Positions 22,412 through 33,109 of a stretch of DNA of 64,000 bases are shown here, piece after piece; within the stretch, counting starts at the first letter, position 1, and each line of letters opens with the position of its first letter. The position numbers and the translations under genes are program-made. The notes beneath the pieces are model-generated. The model was not told where the DNA came from. It saw only the letters and a program-made list of their open reading frames with translations, and searched no databases. The DNA is from Planococcus citri (lineage: Eukaryota > Arthropoda > Insecta > Hemiptera > Pseudococcidae): contig NC_088678.1 in assembly GCF_950023065.1 (NCBI RefSeq), forward strand, positions 14,870,580 to 14,934,579. The letters are read 5' to 3'.

Positions 22412-24400
22412 TCACTGAAATTTTATAAGCAGTCTTTGTTTCAAGTTTTGAGGTTGAGCTACCACATTTGAATACTGTGGAACACCGCTCACGAATGGTA
22501 GAGCAATCCAGCTATTCAGCTTAGCTGATCCTTCAAGATACACAAAACTGAGACCCAAGAAGCAAAAATTTGTTTGATTTTCTTTCCCCTGCGTGAAGGA
22601 TCTTGGATGCTTTCTGAAATATTCACGGAGCTGTTCGAGAGCTGTAAAAGCAGTTTCATTGACATTATTTGTAGTTTGAATTTTGATAATATAATTCATC
22701 TTCAAATCCGTCGTCTGTAGGATATCTACGTTTATTTCTTCATTGGCCATGGAATTGGTATCAGTGTTGCACTTTACACCCTCTTGATAGTTGATAGATG
22801 CGGTAAGAAGAAAAAATCCCAACCTTCTTGCCATCTCTCCGGGATTCATATTTCTGTTTTGAGGGCTTATGTAAGATCGGAATAGGAAAATGCTCAAAAT
22901 TCTCATCGCATTTTCAGTGTCTTGGATTGACATTGCGTTACTGAATTCTACAAGTTCATTAGCGTAATCTTGGTGGATAAATTTGTTTTCTTCTGGAAGA
23001 TACATCGCCAAATTATATTCCGTAGCCATTTCTGTCAACTTATTAGGAAATTTCAATGTTACAGTTTTCTCAGGTAAACCATCATACTCGTATTTATAGT
23101 TGGAAATGGTGAAGTACCCGTGTGAAAACATCCACAAATCCCACGGGATCACAAGGTTGCTAGGAGAGACGTTTAAACGATAAATACGGTATGGGTCTTT
23201 GTCCATTGAATGGAACCATGTAAAATAGTCCCAGCGGTGAATTTTCTCATAAAATTTACGGACGAAGAAATGCATTGAATCTGTTGATGTGCAGTAGCTG
23301 CCAAATTCTTGTTTTCGTAAGCTTTCCATTGTGGAAACCGGGTTGAAAACTTGATTCGCATCACATTCTTCTGAAAATTGATACCCTCCATACCAGCTTC
23401 TTAATCCAGCCAAAATTGTTTTTTCATGTAATCTGGGATCATCTGATATGTGTTTCACATTCTCAGTAGCATTTCTATTTTGGGTCCATTTTTTCAAGTA
23501 AGGACTCATATTATTTTTGATTTCGTTTTCAGTGAAACCAAAAGCTTCTGCAAGATCTTTATCCAATGTCAGGTCTGTCAGGTCACTAAAGACCTTCATA
23601 CCTGAACGTTCTTTGAACATCACATTTAATGATAACACACCTGCAAAAAATGCTAGACCAATCTTGTCAGTATTTGTCTTGATCGTTGACTTCATCGATT
23701 CAAGGTGGGATTTAATTTGTGTTGCCAGCTCCGTATTGTTCAGCTCTGTGTATGCATGATGGAATGGATAATCATACTCGTCCACCAATATGGCGACTGG
23801 GTTGTAATTGATATCGTATAGTTTCCTGATAAGAGAACCCAAACTGAAATATTTTCTATCGTCAGTATTCACTCTGTAAGTTTCCGCGATACGTTTCAGA
23901 AGAAATTCAAACTGAATATAAAATTCCTTTTTAGTGTTGAAGTTTGAAATTTCACGGAAGTTGAGATGAATAACTGGAAATTCCTTCCATTTTGGCAGAG
24001 GCCCGCTAATTTTGCGCTCATGCCAGTCATAATATTTTGTATTTCCCACTGCATCAATTGCGAGTCCTTTAAACATGTCTTTTTTTCCTCGAAAGAAATC
24101 CGCCACCATGTCTAGAAAGGTTGTTTTACCAAAACCAGGAGGGCGAGTAAGAATCATGCACCTGTCAAACTCATAATCGTCATGCAATAGCTTCATTAAA
24201 AATGGTGTCTTGTCAATGTAGAGAAAATTATGTTCACGAATGATCTGCCAGGTATGATTCCTCAGTGGTAATGGATGGCCCGTTTGTTCAAATGGTGTTT
24301 GTGATGTGCATAAGTTAACTGTAGATTCACTTTGGTGTAAATTCGCTAATATTATTGAGAAGAACTTGAAAAACATTGCAAATGTCGCGAAAAGAGGCAT
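22412..24400 (-). CDS. Secreted AAA-ATPase-like protein, copy 1
   Basis: Intronless gene of 662 codons. I start at the ATG at 24400 (MPLFATFAMFF), because an upstream in-frame codon is TTG. Residues 4-20 are hydrophobic, followed by HQSEST, as in a signal peptide. Then come the family's N-terminal box (LRNHTW..IRE..FLYIDKTPFL), a P-loop TRPPGFGKTT at about residues 85-94, FFRGKKDMFKGLAI, a Walker B VAILVDEYDYPF near 205-216 and WYGGYQFSE..VFNPVSTMESL. The C-terminal region fits the PD-(D/E)XK nuclease partner domain, but its E-x-K position reads KIQ. Bacterial relatives are cytosolic proteins of unclear role; secretion and an NHT glycosylation sequon here are inferred adaptations. Its flanks match those of copy 2, and it is clearly diverged from copies 3-7. 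Enzymatic activity is unproven. Confidence 0.85.
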   Translation of the reverse strand: MPLFATFAMFFKFFSIILANLHQSESTVNLCTSQTPFEQTGHPLPLRNHTWQIIREHNFLYIDKTPFLMKLLHDDYEFDRCMILTRPPGFGKTTFLDMVADFFRGKKDMFKGLAIDAVGNTKYYDWHERKISGPLPKWKEFPVIHLNFREISNFNTKKEFYIQFEFLLKRIAETYRVNTDDRKYFSLGSLIRKLYDINYNPVAILVDEYDYPFHHAYTELNNTELATQIKSHLESMKSTIKTNTDKIGLAFFAGVLSLNVMFKERSGMKVFSDLTDLTLDKDLAEAFGFTENEIKNNMSPYLKKWTQNRNATENVKHISDDPRLHEKTILAGLRSWYGGYQFSEECDANQVFNPVSTMESLRKQEFGSYCTSTDSMHFFVRKFYEKIHRWDYFTWFHSMDKDPYRIYRLNVSPSNLVIPWDLWMFSHGYFTISNYKYEYDGLPEKTVTLKFPNKLTEMATEYNLAMYLPEENKFIHQDYANELVEFSNAMSIQDTENAMRILSIFLFRSYISPQNRNMNPGEMARRLGFFLLTASINYQEGVKCNTDTNSMANEEINVDILQTTDLKMNYIIKIQTTNNVNETAFTALEQLREYFRKHPRSFTQGKENQTNFCFLGLSFVYLEGSAKLNSWIALPFVSGVPQYSNVVAQPQNLKQRLLIKFQ

Positions 24401-24890
24401 GTTCAAATTGGTGATTATTAAATTATTATGTAGGTATTTGTAAGTTTTGAATTATGATCTCAAATGAGAAAGTTACACGAATGAAATAGAAAAATTAATT
24501 TGAAAAATAGAATTTGTACCTACAAAATGTTTGTGTGAAGGAATACATACGAGTTATGAAAAAAATTCTCATACAGGCAGTTGTTTTCAGTTTTGTGATG
24601 TATCGATCTGAGCCTTGATAATTGAAACATCATTTAATATGTGAAATTAATAGTCTTTTTATCTTGATGAATTATAAGTGAGCTGAAATGACTTGATGAG
24701 TTATTTACCAAATGAGGCACGAGTTCAATAACGATTCCGATATCAATTCAATCCATGCAGATATTTAATAGAATGGAGGTTTTCTATGGTTTCCGTTTTG
24801 GGGAATTAATTTACTGCTTTGAAGAGTGTAAGAGTACCTACACTGTCCAATAAACCAAATCATAAAAAATTGAATTTTCAATGAAAAATC
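24401..24890. other. 5' flank of copy 1, partly shared with copy 2
   Basis: The stretch near 24670-24750 (GATGAGTTATTTACCAAATGAGGCACGAG) resembles 32365-32455 upstream of copy 2, so part of the promoter region was duplicated with the gene. No TATA box could be fixed with confidence. Confidence 0.45.
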
Positions 24891-24892
24891 AC

Positions 24893-24990
24893 TCCGGGGT
24901 CATTCCATGTCAATTCGACCAAGAAGCGGTAAAGGGGTCGGTGATTTTTTTGAAATTTTTCCTGTGGAAAGACCTTCCGAAGGGATGACC
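24893..24990 (+). repeat. Dispersed GGTCATTCCATGTCAATT repeat
   Basis: GGGTCATTCCATGTCAATTC followed by GACCAAGAAGCGGTAA and AAAGACCTTCCGAAGGGATGA reappears in inverted orientation at about 62650-62745. Confidence 0.6.
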
Positions 24991-24999
24991 AATGGCGCA

Positions 25000-26130
25000 C
25001 ATCGTAGCCTTAAATGCTACTATATGTGCCTTTTTCGATTTTTGGTGAATTTTTGAAAATCAAATTTGGCCCAAAAATGAGGGAAAAATCGAAATTTTAC
25101 CAAATTGACCAAGAAAGCTGAAATTTGGAATATAGGTACTCTATTTTCGACCAGCCAAATCGATCGGAACAGTTTCAAACCGTTTTGACCAGTTCTGGAG
25201 CCTCCAGCAGATTTTTGAAACTCGAAATTCCCACAAAATTTCACCAAAATGGAGTTGGAAAGCCGAAATTAATTCTGCAAACTAATTTCAATACGCTATG
25301 AAGTCGACTGCAGGTAAATTTCAAGTCGTTTTGGAGCCTCTGTCGATTTTTTGAAAATTACTGGAGCCTCCAGTAGATTTTTGAAACTTGAAATTTCCCC
25401 AAAATTTCATCAAATGGGATTAGCAAGCCGAAATTTACTCTGCAAACTAATTTCAATACAGTAATATAAAGTCGACTGCATGGTGGTTTCAAGTGGTTTT
25501 GAAGCTTCCAGCTACTTTTTGGAAATTTCTCTTCTCCTGAAAACGCCATGAAACCTTTCAAAAAGTCACTGGAGGCTCCAAAATCACTTGAACCCACCTG
25601 AAGTCGTCTTCAGAGGGTGTTAAAATTGGAGTGTATAGTTCATTTCAGCTTTCCATCTCCATTTTGATGAAATTTTGGGAAAATTTCAAATTTCAAAAAT
25701 TTACTGGAGACTCCAGTAATTTTCAAAAAATTGCTGGAGGCTCCAAAACGACTTGAAATTCACCTGCAGTCGACTTCATAGCTTATTGAAATTGGTTTGC
25801 AAAATTAATTTCGGCTTTCCAACTCCATATTTGATGAAATTTTCTGGAAATTTCGAGTTTCGAAAATCCGCTGGAGGCTCCAGAACTGCTCAAAACGGTT
25901 TGTAACAACTTTTGGTAATTTTCAATTATGGGGAGGGAGTTCAATTTTACGAATTTTGTCGAGTTTTCTGCAGTTTTGACAAATCATTATTTAATTTTGA
26001 GAACTAAGCAGTTTGTGCAAAATTTTACCCAAATGAGACATATTTTTGAGTGATTTTCACAATCAGTTTAACAATTTTTATGATACTTTCTTTGTGAATA
26101 TACATTTCTGGCTCTTTATTGAGCGTCGAG
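25000..26130. repeat. TGGAGGCTCCA-family repeat forming a long hairpin, copy B
   Basis: A paralogue of the repeat at 19706-20890. The arms at about 25155-25380 and 25670-25905 are inverted copies with shared TTCTGGAGCCTCCAGCAGAT-type and AAGTCGACTGCAGGT segments. No coding sequence. Confidence 0.65.
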
Positions 26131-26842
26131 ATCGTCAGAATTTTTACTTTGGTCTTCGGCCATTATTATTTCATATTCATATACTTATCTGTTGATCGAT
26201 TAATAATTTTATAACTAAGTAATCCACCTTAATTAGTGTGCGTAGCACACTATTGGTTTCGCTTTGAGAAATGAAATTTCATTGTAACTGAATGTTCTCT
26301 TAAGCTATCCAACCATTTTTTGTACCTATTGGACACCATTTGAGAATCATTAAGACGGAGGGTATAGATGTATTTTCATTCAATTCGGATGGGTAATTGC
26401 TGAGTAATTGCAATTTTAGTTCATTATTTTAATGCATAAATTCCTAAAAAATGGTAAAGGGGACTTATAAACCACCTGCCGCTCATTGTACCCTGCTATA
26501 CCCCCAGCCATCATCACTTTATAAACAGCTGCGTTGCATTGTACCCTGTTACACCCCCAGTCTGCCAGCTGTGTATTTCAAGTGGGAGTGGCTTGGTGGG
26601 GCGTTTCCCTCCAATGTATTTGGTTACCTCTGGCAGTAAAACAAATTGGCAGTTCATTTTATGTGAAACTCTTGTGAAGTATACATCATTCTAGTTGATG
26701 GTTTGCTTCTGTTAAGAATAGTGTTACCTATATTGTTCTTGTGTTGATTTAATGGTTGCAGCTTTGCAGTTAAAATAAACAGGTAATTATTACATCATCA
26801 TTATTGTTTTTATTATTATCATTTTTTTAATTTCTGTTTTTT

Positions 26843-27470
26843 TAGGCTAGTTCAAATTCCTAATCTGGTGTTATTATTTTTTTTTTTTTGAAATTTTTGA
26901 TTTTTGTTTTTTTTAGACTAGCTCAAGTTGAGTTTCTAATTTGGTGTTTTTTTAATTCAAATCTATTATTTTTTTTTTAATTTCAATTTTTGTTTTTTTC
27001 AGACTAGTTTAAATTGAGTTTCTAATCTGGTGCTTTTCTATTTTAAATCTATAATTTTTTTTTTGAAATTTTAATTTTTGTTTTTTTCAGGCTAGTTTAA
27101 ATTAAGTTTCTAATCTAATCTGGTGTTATTATTTATTTTTTTTTTGTAATTTTTTTGTTTTTGTTTTTGTTTAGACTAGTTCAAATTGACTTTCTAATTT
27201 GGTGCTTTTTAAATTCAAATCTATTATTTTTTTTTTGAAATTTCAATTTTTGTTTTTTTCAGACTAGTTCAAATTGAGTTTCTAATCTGGTGCTTTTTTA
27301 ATTCAAATCTATAATTTTTTTTTTGAAATTTTAATTTTTGTTTTTTTCAGGCTAGTTTAAATTGAGTTTCTAATCTAATCTGGTGTTATTATTTATTTAT
27401 TTTTTTTTAATTTTTGTTTTTGTTTTTTTTTTAGACTAGTTCAAATTGAGTTTCTAATCTGGTGCTTTTT
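26843..27470. repeat. T-rich minisatellite, about 84-88 bp period
   Basis: Units begin at 26843, 26915, 27001, 27089, 27173, 27261, 27349 and 27433, each with (A)G(A/G)CTAGTT(C/T)AAATTGAGTTTCTAAT after a tract ending TTTTTCAG or TTTTTAG. It is inside Helentron-like copy A. Confidence 0.8.
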
Positions 27471-27480
27471 TTTAATACAT

Positions 27481-27920
27481 AGGGACAAATGAAGCCAACA
27501 AGTAGTGGCATACCTAATTGAAGCTAATAAGTAGTGGCAATGTGGAGGCAAAATTAAAGTCAATACATAGGGACAAATGAAGCCAACAAGTAGTGGCATA
27601 CCTAATTGAAGCTAATAAGTAGTGGCAATGTGGAGGCAAAATTAAAGTCAATACATAGGGACAAATGAAGCCAACAAGTAGTGGCATACCTAATTGAAGC
27701 TAATAAGTAGCGGCAATGTTGAGGCAAAATTAAAGTCAATACATAGGGACAAATGAAGCCAACAAGTAGTGGCATACCTAATTGAAGCCAATAAGTAGTG
27801 GCAATGTTGAGGCAAAATTAAAGTCAATACATAGGGACAAATGAAGCCAACAAGTAGTGGCATACCTAATTGAAGCCAATAAGTAGTGGCAATGTAGAGG
27901 CAAAATTAAAGTCAATACAT
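27481..27920. repeat. 88-bp minisatellite, five units
   Basis: Units start AGGGACAAATGAAGCCAACA at 27481, 27569, 27657, 27745 and 27833, exactly 88 bp apart, with a partial sixth at 27921. Each unit has an internal half-repeat (AAGTAGTGGCA twice). Confidence 0.9.
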
Positions 27921-28998
27921 AGGCACAAATTTTGTTATGGTTTTTTACGGTTTTTGAAAAAACCTATGAAATTTCGGTTTTTGTTTTCAGTTAGGATTTG
28001 AAAATGGCTAAAATTATGGATCTTGTTCGGATTTCGGTTACAGTTTTTGTTTTTTTGCGGTTATGGTTAGCACCCCTGTATGCATCGGTGAAATATTCTT
28101 TGAATAGGTATATTATGTTGATGAAAAATAAACAAACTTTTTCGAAATTATAACATCAAATTTGATATTTATTACGCAGAAATTATACTTTTTTTTTTGA
28201 AACAGTTAAACAGGTAAAAGAATTTACAGATAAAATAATTACAACTATTAATTTTCAGAAAAATGAAGAAATCCTGCTGTACCTACATGGTACGTGGCGT
28301 ATGGATGACGCCCTCCATGAGTGGGAGTATTCCCCATCATCCGACCTGTATTAAAAGTAAAGTTAAAAACTTGAAAAAAAAATTAGTTATTAAAATTGGG
28401 GAAAAAAAAGAGCTGGAGAATATTTTCATGTTTATGGCACTCAAGTAAACTGTTTTCTTCATGAACATTATTATATTAACAATACAAAATAAATAAAAGA
28501 AATATGGTAATTTTTTTTTTTTTAATTGATTGGCAAAAACTCTCTTGTAGGTAATCAGCGAATAGCTGATGGCTTGTTTTGCTATAAATTCCAAAAAACC
28601 TCATTTTCTTTAAAAATTATTGTTCAAAAATCTTATTATTTTCTGTTTTTTGCTAAAATTTAATTCTTATACTGAAGAATGAAGATGAAATTATTGTTCC
28701 TAGTACTAGCTTCTTTGCTAATATATTTTACTAAATTTTTGTTTGTGTTTAGAATACAAAGGTTGTTTTTTTCTGTTTATAATTTTTGTTTTTCATATTT
28801 TATTCAGTTTTCACAAATAATATATGTATTTACTTTTGTTTACATTTAGCATTAAATAATTATTCTCAGTTTTGTTTTCACATCTTATTCAGTGTTTACA
28901 AGTACCAATATGATTATTTTTTGTAAACTATCAGTTAAAACTGTACAACTGTATACAGCTACGCACACTTTGCAGCTAAGCTGTGCTTAGCTGTCTAG

Positions 28999-30030
28999 TT
29001 TTTCTTTGTTTCAGGTGAGTGCAAATTACTTTTCAAAAATTATAAGTAAGTATTTCAGTAATGTAATTTTATAATCCTCATGAGAAAAGTTACGTAAGTC
29101 ACTTCTACACCTAGGTATGTCTTTTTATTTTCAACGGCAAATCAAAAAACAATTCTAAAATCACGAAATTTGAAAATCAGCTGAAAAAATTGTCCATCAT
29201 CTATCAGGTTCGAATTGAGGTGATGTGATTTTCCCTGTACGAATTTGGAAACAGTAGATCAAATTTCTGAGTTCACAAACGATTTTGATTTTTGAAAAAT
29301 TATATTTGAGTCAAAAATGGAAAAAAATCCAAAATTTTACTAAATGGACCAAAAATGCTGAAATTTGGTGTGTGCCATGTTTTCGACCCTCCAATTCGAT
29401 TGGAAACGGTTTCGAACCATTTTGAGTGGTAGTTCTGGAGCACTCTGGCAGATTTTTGAAAATTTAAATTTCCACAATATTTTACTCAATTGAGTTGTTG
29501 AAATGAAATTTACTTATGACATTGTTTTTAATATGCTGAGTCGATTGGAGGTGGTTTCAGGATGTTCTGCAGCCTTCGGGTATATTTTGGAAATTTTAGA
29601 TTTCCTAAAATGTGGTTTAAAAACGGTCCAAATTAACTTTGGCGTCTATTTTTTTTTTCAAAATACTTGTACTTACAGGGTATCTAACAGGTTGTAAAAA
29701 ATAGTAAAAAAGTATTGATTTTTAAAAAAGTAGTGAATTTAGTCAAAATGGTAGTAAAAAATGAAAAATTCAAACGTGCATCTAAAACCTTCAAATTACT
29801 GAAAAAAATTATTGAAATTAATTCGTACTTTGTGTACAAATTTCCTTCCGATTTCAATATTTTGAAAATTTTCCTGTGAAAAATTCGATCAATTTTCTTA
29901 ATTTTTTGGGGGGTCGAGTGGAGAGCTTTCTAAAGACAGGTGGTAGTGAAAAAAGTAGTGAAAAAGTCGTGATTTTTTTCAAACAAATCATATCCTAGGC
30001 GCAAAAAACATTTATGCATGTCAAAAAATC
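28999..30030. repeat. Duplicated block downstream of copy 2
   Basis: It continues the block of 26100-26234 after the Helentron-like insertion and matches 21021-22150 nearly line by line. The composite CAG|GTGAGT site recurs here at 29003-29020. Confidence 0.7.
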
Positions 30031-30243
30031 CATTACCTACTAAATAAAATGATGTGCTGTGCGAATTTTTTAATTTTAAAAATAAAATGATCACTTACTG
30101 CTACATTTTTCCCCCAGCGCGAAATTACGGAAAATAGAAGTCAAGAAACAACAAAATTAACATTTTCATTTATGTAGTACATACGTTTACGTACCTATGT
30201 TTAAACTAAATAATTAGCTCCTTATGCCCAAAGATAATGACAT

Positions 30244-32172
30244 CTATGGGATGCTTATAGGAGAACTAACAGAGTGAGGAGAATAATTTTCAAGCAATCT
30301 TTGTTTCAAATCACCTGGTTGAGCCACCACATCTGAATACTGAGGAACGCCGTTTGCAAATGGCAAAACAATCCAGCTATTCAGCTTAGCGGATAATTCG
30401 TGGCAAACGAAATTAAGACCCAAGTAGTAGAAATTGGTTTGATTTCTTATTTTATACTCGAAGAAGTTCGGGTTATCTTCGAAATATTCTAACAACTTTT
30501 CGATAATGGGAAGAGCAGTTTCATTGTCGTCGTCCGTAATTTGCACTTCGATGATATAATTCATCTTCAAATCTCTAGTCTGTATGCTCGTATCTCTTGC
30601 AGCAATGAATGCAGAAACGTTGATAGATGCGGTGTGAAAAATATATACTAGTCTCCTTGCCATCGTTCGTTCTGAAACGTCATCCTCGAGCCAGGGTTCT
30701 TCATACGATCTGAATGCAAATATACTCAAAATGCTCACCGCCTTTTCAGTATTTCCATTGGAAATTGCTTCACCCAACTCTGCGAGTTCTTTACTATAAT
30801 CTTCGTGGATAAATTTATTTTCGTCAGGCAGGTACATTGCGAGATTATATTCGATAGCTACTCCTATCTCTCTGTTTGGAAATTCCAACGAAATACTCAT
30901 CGAGTGAAACGGCCACCCTCCAACGCCATAACTGTTGTAAATGGTGTAGTACCCGTGCAACAACATCCACCACTTCAGCGAAGTCTCATTGAAGTCATTA
31001 TCAAATGGGCTCTGAAGTGCGTATGTATAACATATATATTCATTCCTCATACTCGACAAGGATCGATTTGTCTTGTAGAATTCTTCTACTAAGAAACGCG
31101 TAGAACCTGTGGATGTAGAGTAGATGCCAATTTTCTGTTCACGTAAGCTTTCCATTGTAGAGACGGGGTTTAAAACTTTACACGCGTCAAATTTCTCCGA
31201 AAATTGATACCCACCGTACCAGCTTCTCAATTCATCCAAAATGTCTTTCTCCGTGCACTTGCGATCATTGAATCTCTTTTGGGCCCACTTTTTCAAATAC
31301 GGACCCATATTCGTCTCTATTTCGCTTTCAGTGAAACCAAACGCTGTAGCGAAATCTTTATCGAATGTTAAGTCATTGAAGGCATGCTGGCCTGCGCTTT
31401 CCATTTTCAATAGTTTTACTTTTGATACGCCGGAAACGATTGCTAGACTGACTTCAATATTCAAGGTATTTATCACCGAGAACATTGAAGCATATAATGA
31501 TTTAATTTTTGCTGCCAGCTTCTTATTGTTGAGCACCGTGTATGCATGATAGAATGGATAATCATAATCGTCCACCAATATGACGACTGCGGCCCTTCTG
31601 ATGAAGCATAGTTCCTGGATAAGCTCGTGCAATTCGATTTTTTCTTCATCATCACCAATGTTATAAGCTTTTGCGATACGTCTCAAAAGAAAGAAATAAT
31701 TACCGAAGAATTCTTTTTTTGTGTTGAAATTTGAAATTTCACGGAAGTTCAGACGAATGACTGGAAATTCCGCCCATTTTCTACTTTCGAGCACATTCCA
31801 GGGCCAATACTTGGCATTCCCCTCTTCTTCGATTGCTAATCCTTTGAACATATCTTTCTTCCCTCGAAAGAAATCCTCCACCATGTCTAGAAATGTCGTT
31901 TTACCGAAACCAGGAGGCCTAGTAAGAATGACTTGCCTGTAATATGAATGATTTCTCACTAGCTTCATCAGAAATGGTGTCTTGTCGATGTAGATGAAAT
32001 TATTTTCGCGAATAGTACCCCAGGTATGGTTTCTCAATGGTAATGGACGTGCTGTTTCTTCAAACGATGTTTGTGATGTGGATACATTGGTGGATTCACT
32101 TTGATGAACACGCGTTATGATTATTAATAACAATGTGGAAAATATCATCACAACATTCGCGAAAGATGCCAT
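30244..32172 (-). CDS. Secreted AAA-ATPase-like protein, copy 2
   Basis: Intronless gene of 642 codons starting MASFANVVMIF at 32172, the start shared by homology with the internal methionine of other copies. Residues 7-20 form a hydrophobic signal-like core before HQSEST. The P-loop TRPPGFGKTT is at residues 84-93. The Walker B reads VILVDDYDYPF, with Asp where the other copies have Glu next to the first Asp. WYGGYQFSE and VLNPVSTMESL follow. The nuclease-like region reads IIEVQIT, so the Glu of the E-x-K signature is kept but the Lys is Gln. The C-terminus runs a few residues past the family end (NYSPHSVSSPISIP). Nearest relative is copy 1. This is the most divergent member and may differ in ATP hydrolysis. 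Confidence 0.85.
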   Translation of the reverse strand: MASFANVVMIFSTLLLIIITRVHQSESTNVSTSQTSFEETARPLPLRNHTWGTIRENNFIYIDKTPFLMKLVRNHSYYRQVILTRPPGFGKTTFLDMVEDFFRGKKDMFKGLAIEEEGNAKYWPWNVLESRKWAEFPVIRLNFREISNFNTKKEFFGNYFFLLRRIAKAYNIGDDEEKIELHELIQELCFIRRAAVVILVDDYDYPFYHAYTVLNNKKLAAKIKSLYASMFSVINTLNIEVSLAIVSGVSKVKLLKMESAGQHAFNDLTFDKDFATAFGFTESEIETNMGPYLKKWAQKRFNDRKCTEKDILDELRSWYGGYQFSEKFDACKVLNPVSTMESLREQKIGIYSTSTGSTRFLVEEFYKTNRSLSSMRNEYICYTYALQSPFDNDFNETSLKWWMLLHGYYTIYNSYGVGGWPFHSMSISLEFPNREIGVAIEYNLAMYLPDENKFIHEDYSKELAELGEAISNGNTEKAVSILSIFAFRSYEEPWLEDDVSERTMARRLVYIFHTASINVSAFIAARDTSIQTRDLKMNYIIEVQITDDDNETALPIIEKLLEYFEDNPNFFEYKIRNQTNFYYLGLNFVCHELSAKLNSWIVLPFANGVPQYSDVVAQPGDLKQRLLENYSPHSVSSPISIP

Positions 32173-33090
32173 ATTATTATTGAAAAGTAAAAATCACACG
32201 CGATGTCTATGTCAAGTGGTAGGTAAATAGGCACGGTACAACATGAAAATTCATATACAGACTGTTTTTTCACTCGTGAAGCAGGCAGTAGGCTTTTATT
32301 ATTGAAATTTCGTTTCGTATGCAATATTAATATTATTTCGAACTCATTATCACTGAACTGAACTGCGTTGATGAGGCGGTTATCATATGAGGCACGTGCC
32401 TTGATGGCGGAAAAATTGGAATTATACTAAATACGAGTTTGATAATTATTCCAATCTTATCTAATTTCTTGAAATCGTGTACTCTTACTTCTAAAAAATC
32501 AATTGAATTTATACAGAACAGTAACTTGAAATTAAAAATTTAAGTTCTTAAATTGGTATTAATAATTCTTGTAATTTTTAATATTCTTGGCATCATGCCA
32601 GATTTTTAAAAACTTTAAAAAAATCATGACGAAGTTTTAACTTCAGCTGTGTCAGACTTTTGAGGCATTCAACAAAAATCACCAATTTCTGAAATTTTTA
32701 ATGTCATTTAGGCTTGAAATAAATTTAAGAAATGCTATCAAAATGTCAAATTTTTAAAAATGACTTGTTGATATTCGATCAGAATTTACTTTTTATTTGG
32801 AATCCTCAACAAAAAACATAATATCCATTATTTGAAACTTTCTTAGGAGAGGAGACTATGTCCCATTTTTCATTATTTTTATATATGTGGTGGTGGAAGT
32901 GGAAGACATTCAAAAATGCAAAAAACTGATTTTCTCACGACATTTCTCGTCCACAGTGATCAATTTCAGTCAAAAAAACTTTTTCCCTTGCAATATATCA
33001 TCAAAACCGACAAACTGCACCGTTGATTCGAATTTGGACCAAATTCGTCAATTGTATCCTTGTTTTGTATTTTTTATTTTAAGAATTCAA
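32173..33090. other. 5' flank of copy 2 and spacer
   Basis: Contains the part of the 5' flank shared with copy 1 (near 32365-32455), then AT-rich sequence without a gene. No promoter element is firmly identifiable. Confidence 0.35.
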
Positions 33091-33109
33091 TTAGGTATGC
33101 CATTTTGGT

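Larger units (their letters stand above)
26235..28998 (+). mobile_element. Helentron-like non-autonomous element, copy A
   Basis: The 5' end AGTGTGCGTAGCACACTATTGG and the 3' end contain subterminal inverted repeats (GTGTGCGTAGC/GCTACGCACAC), followed by a 3' hairpin CAGCTAAGC..GCTTAGCTG and a terminal CTAG. The paralogous block at 21011-21030 shows the uninterrupted site CCACCTTAATTTTTCTTTG, so the element entered a T-run without an obvious long duplication. Subterminal inverted repeats, a 3' hairpin, CTAG and T-T insertion are Helentron/DINE-1-type traits. It carries no Rep/helicase. The core contains two tandem arrays (26843-27470 and 27481-27920). Confidence 0.7.

Noticed and set aside
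23517..23759. Plus-strand open frames opposite the ATPase-like genes
   Set aside because: They recur at the same positions opposite several copies because the minus-strand codon usage leaves them open; no start context or domain supports them.
24398..24406. Start of copy 1 two codons upstream (an in-frame TTG)
   Set aside because: TTG is not a normal eukaryotic start, and the ATG at 24400 aligns with the start of the other copies.
27481..27920. CRISPR array
   Set aside because: The 88-bp units are contiguous direct repeats without unique spacers, in eukaryotic DNA.
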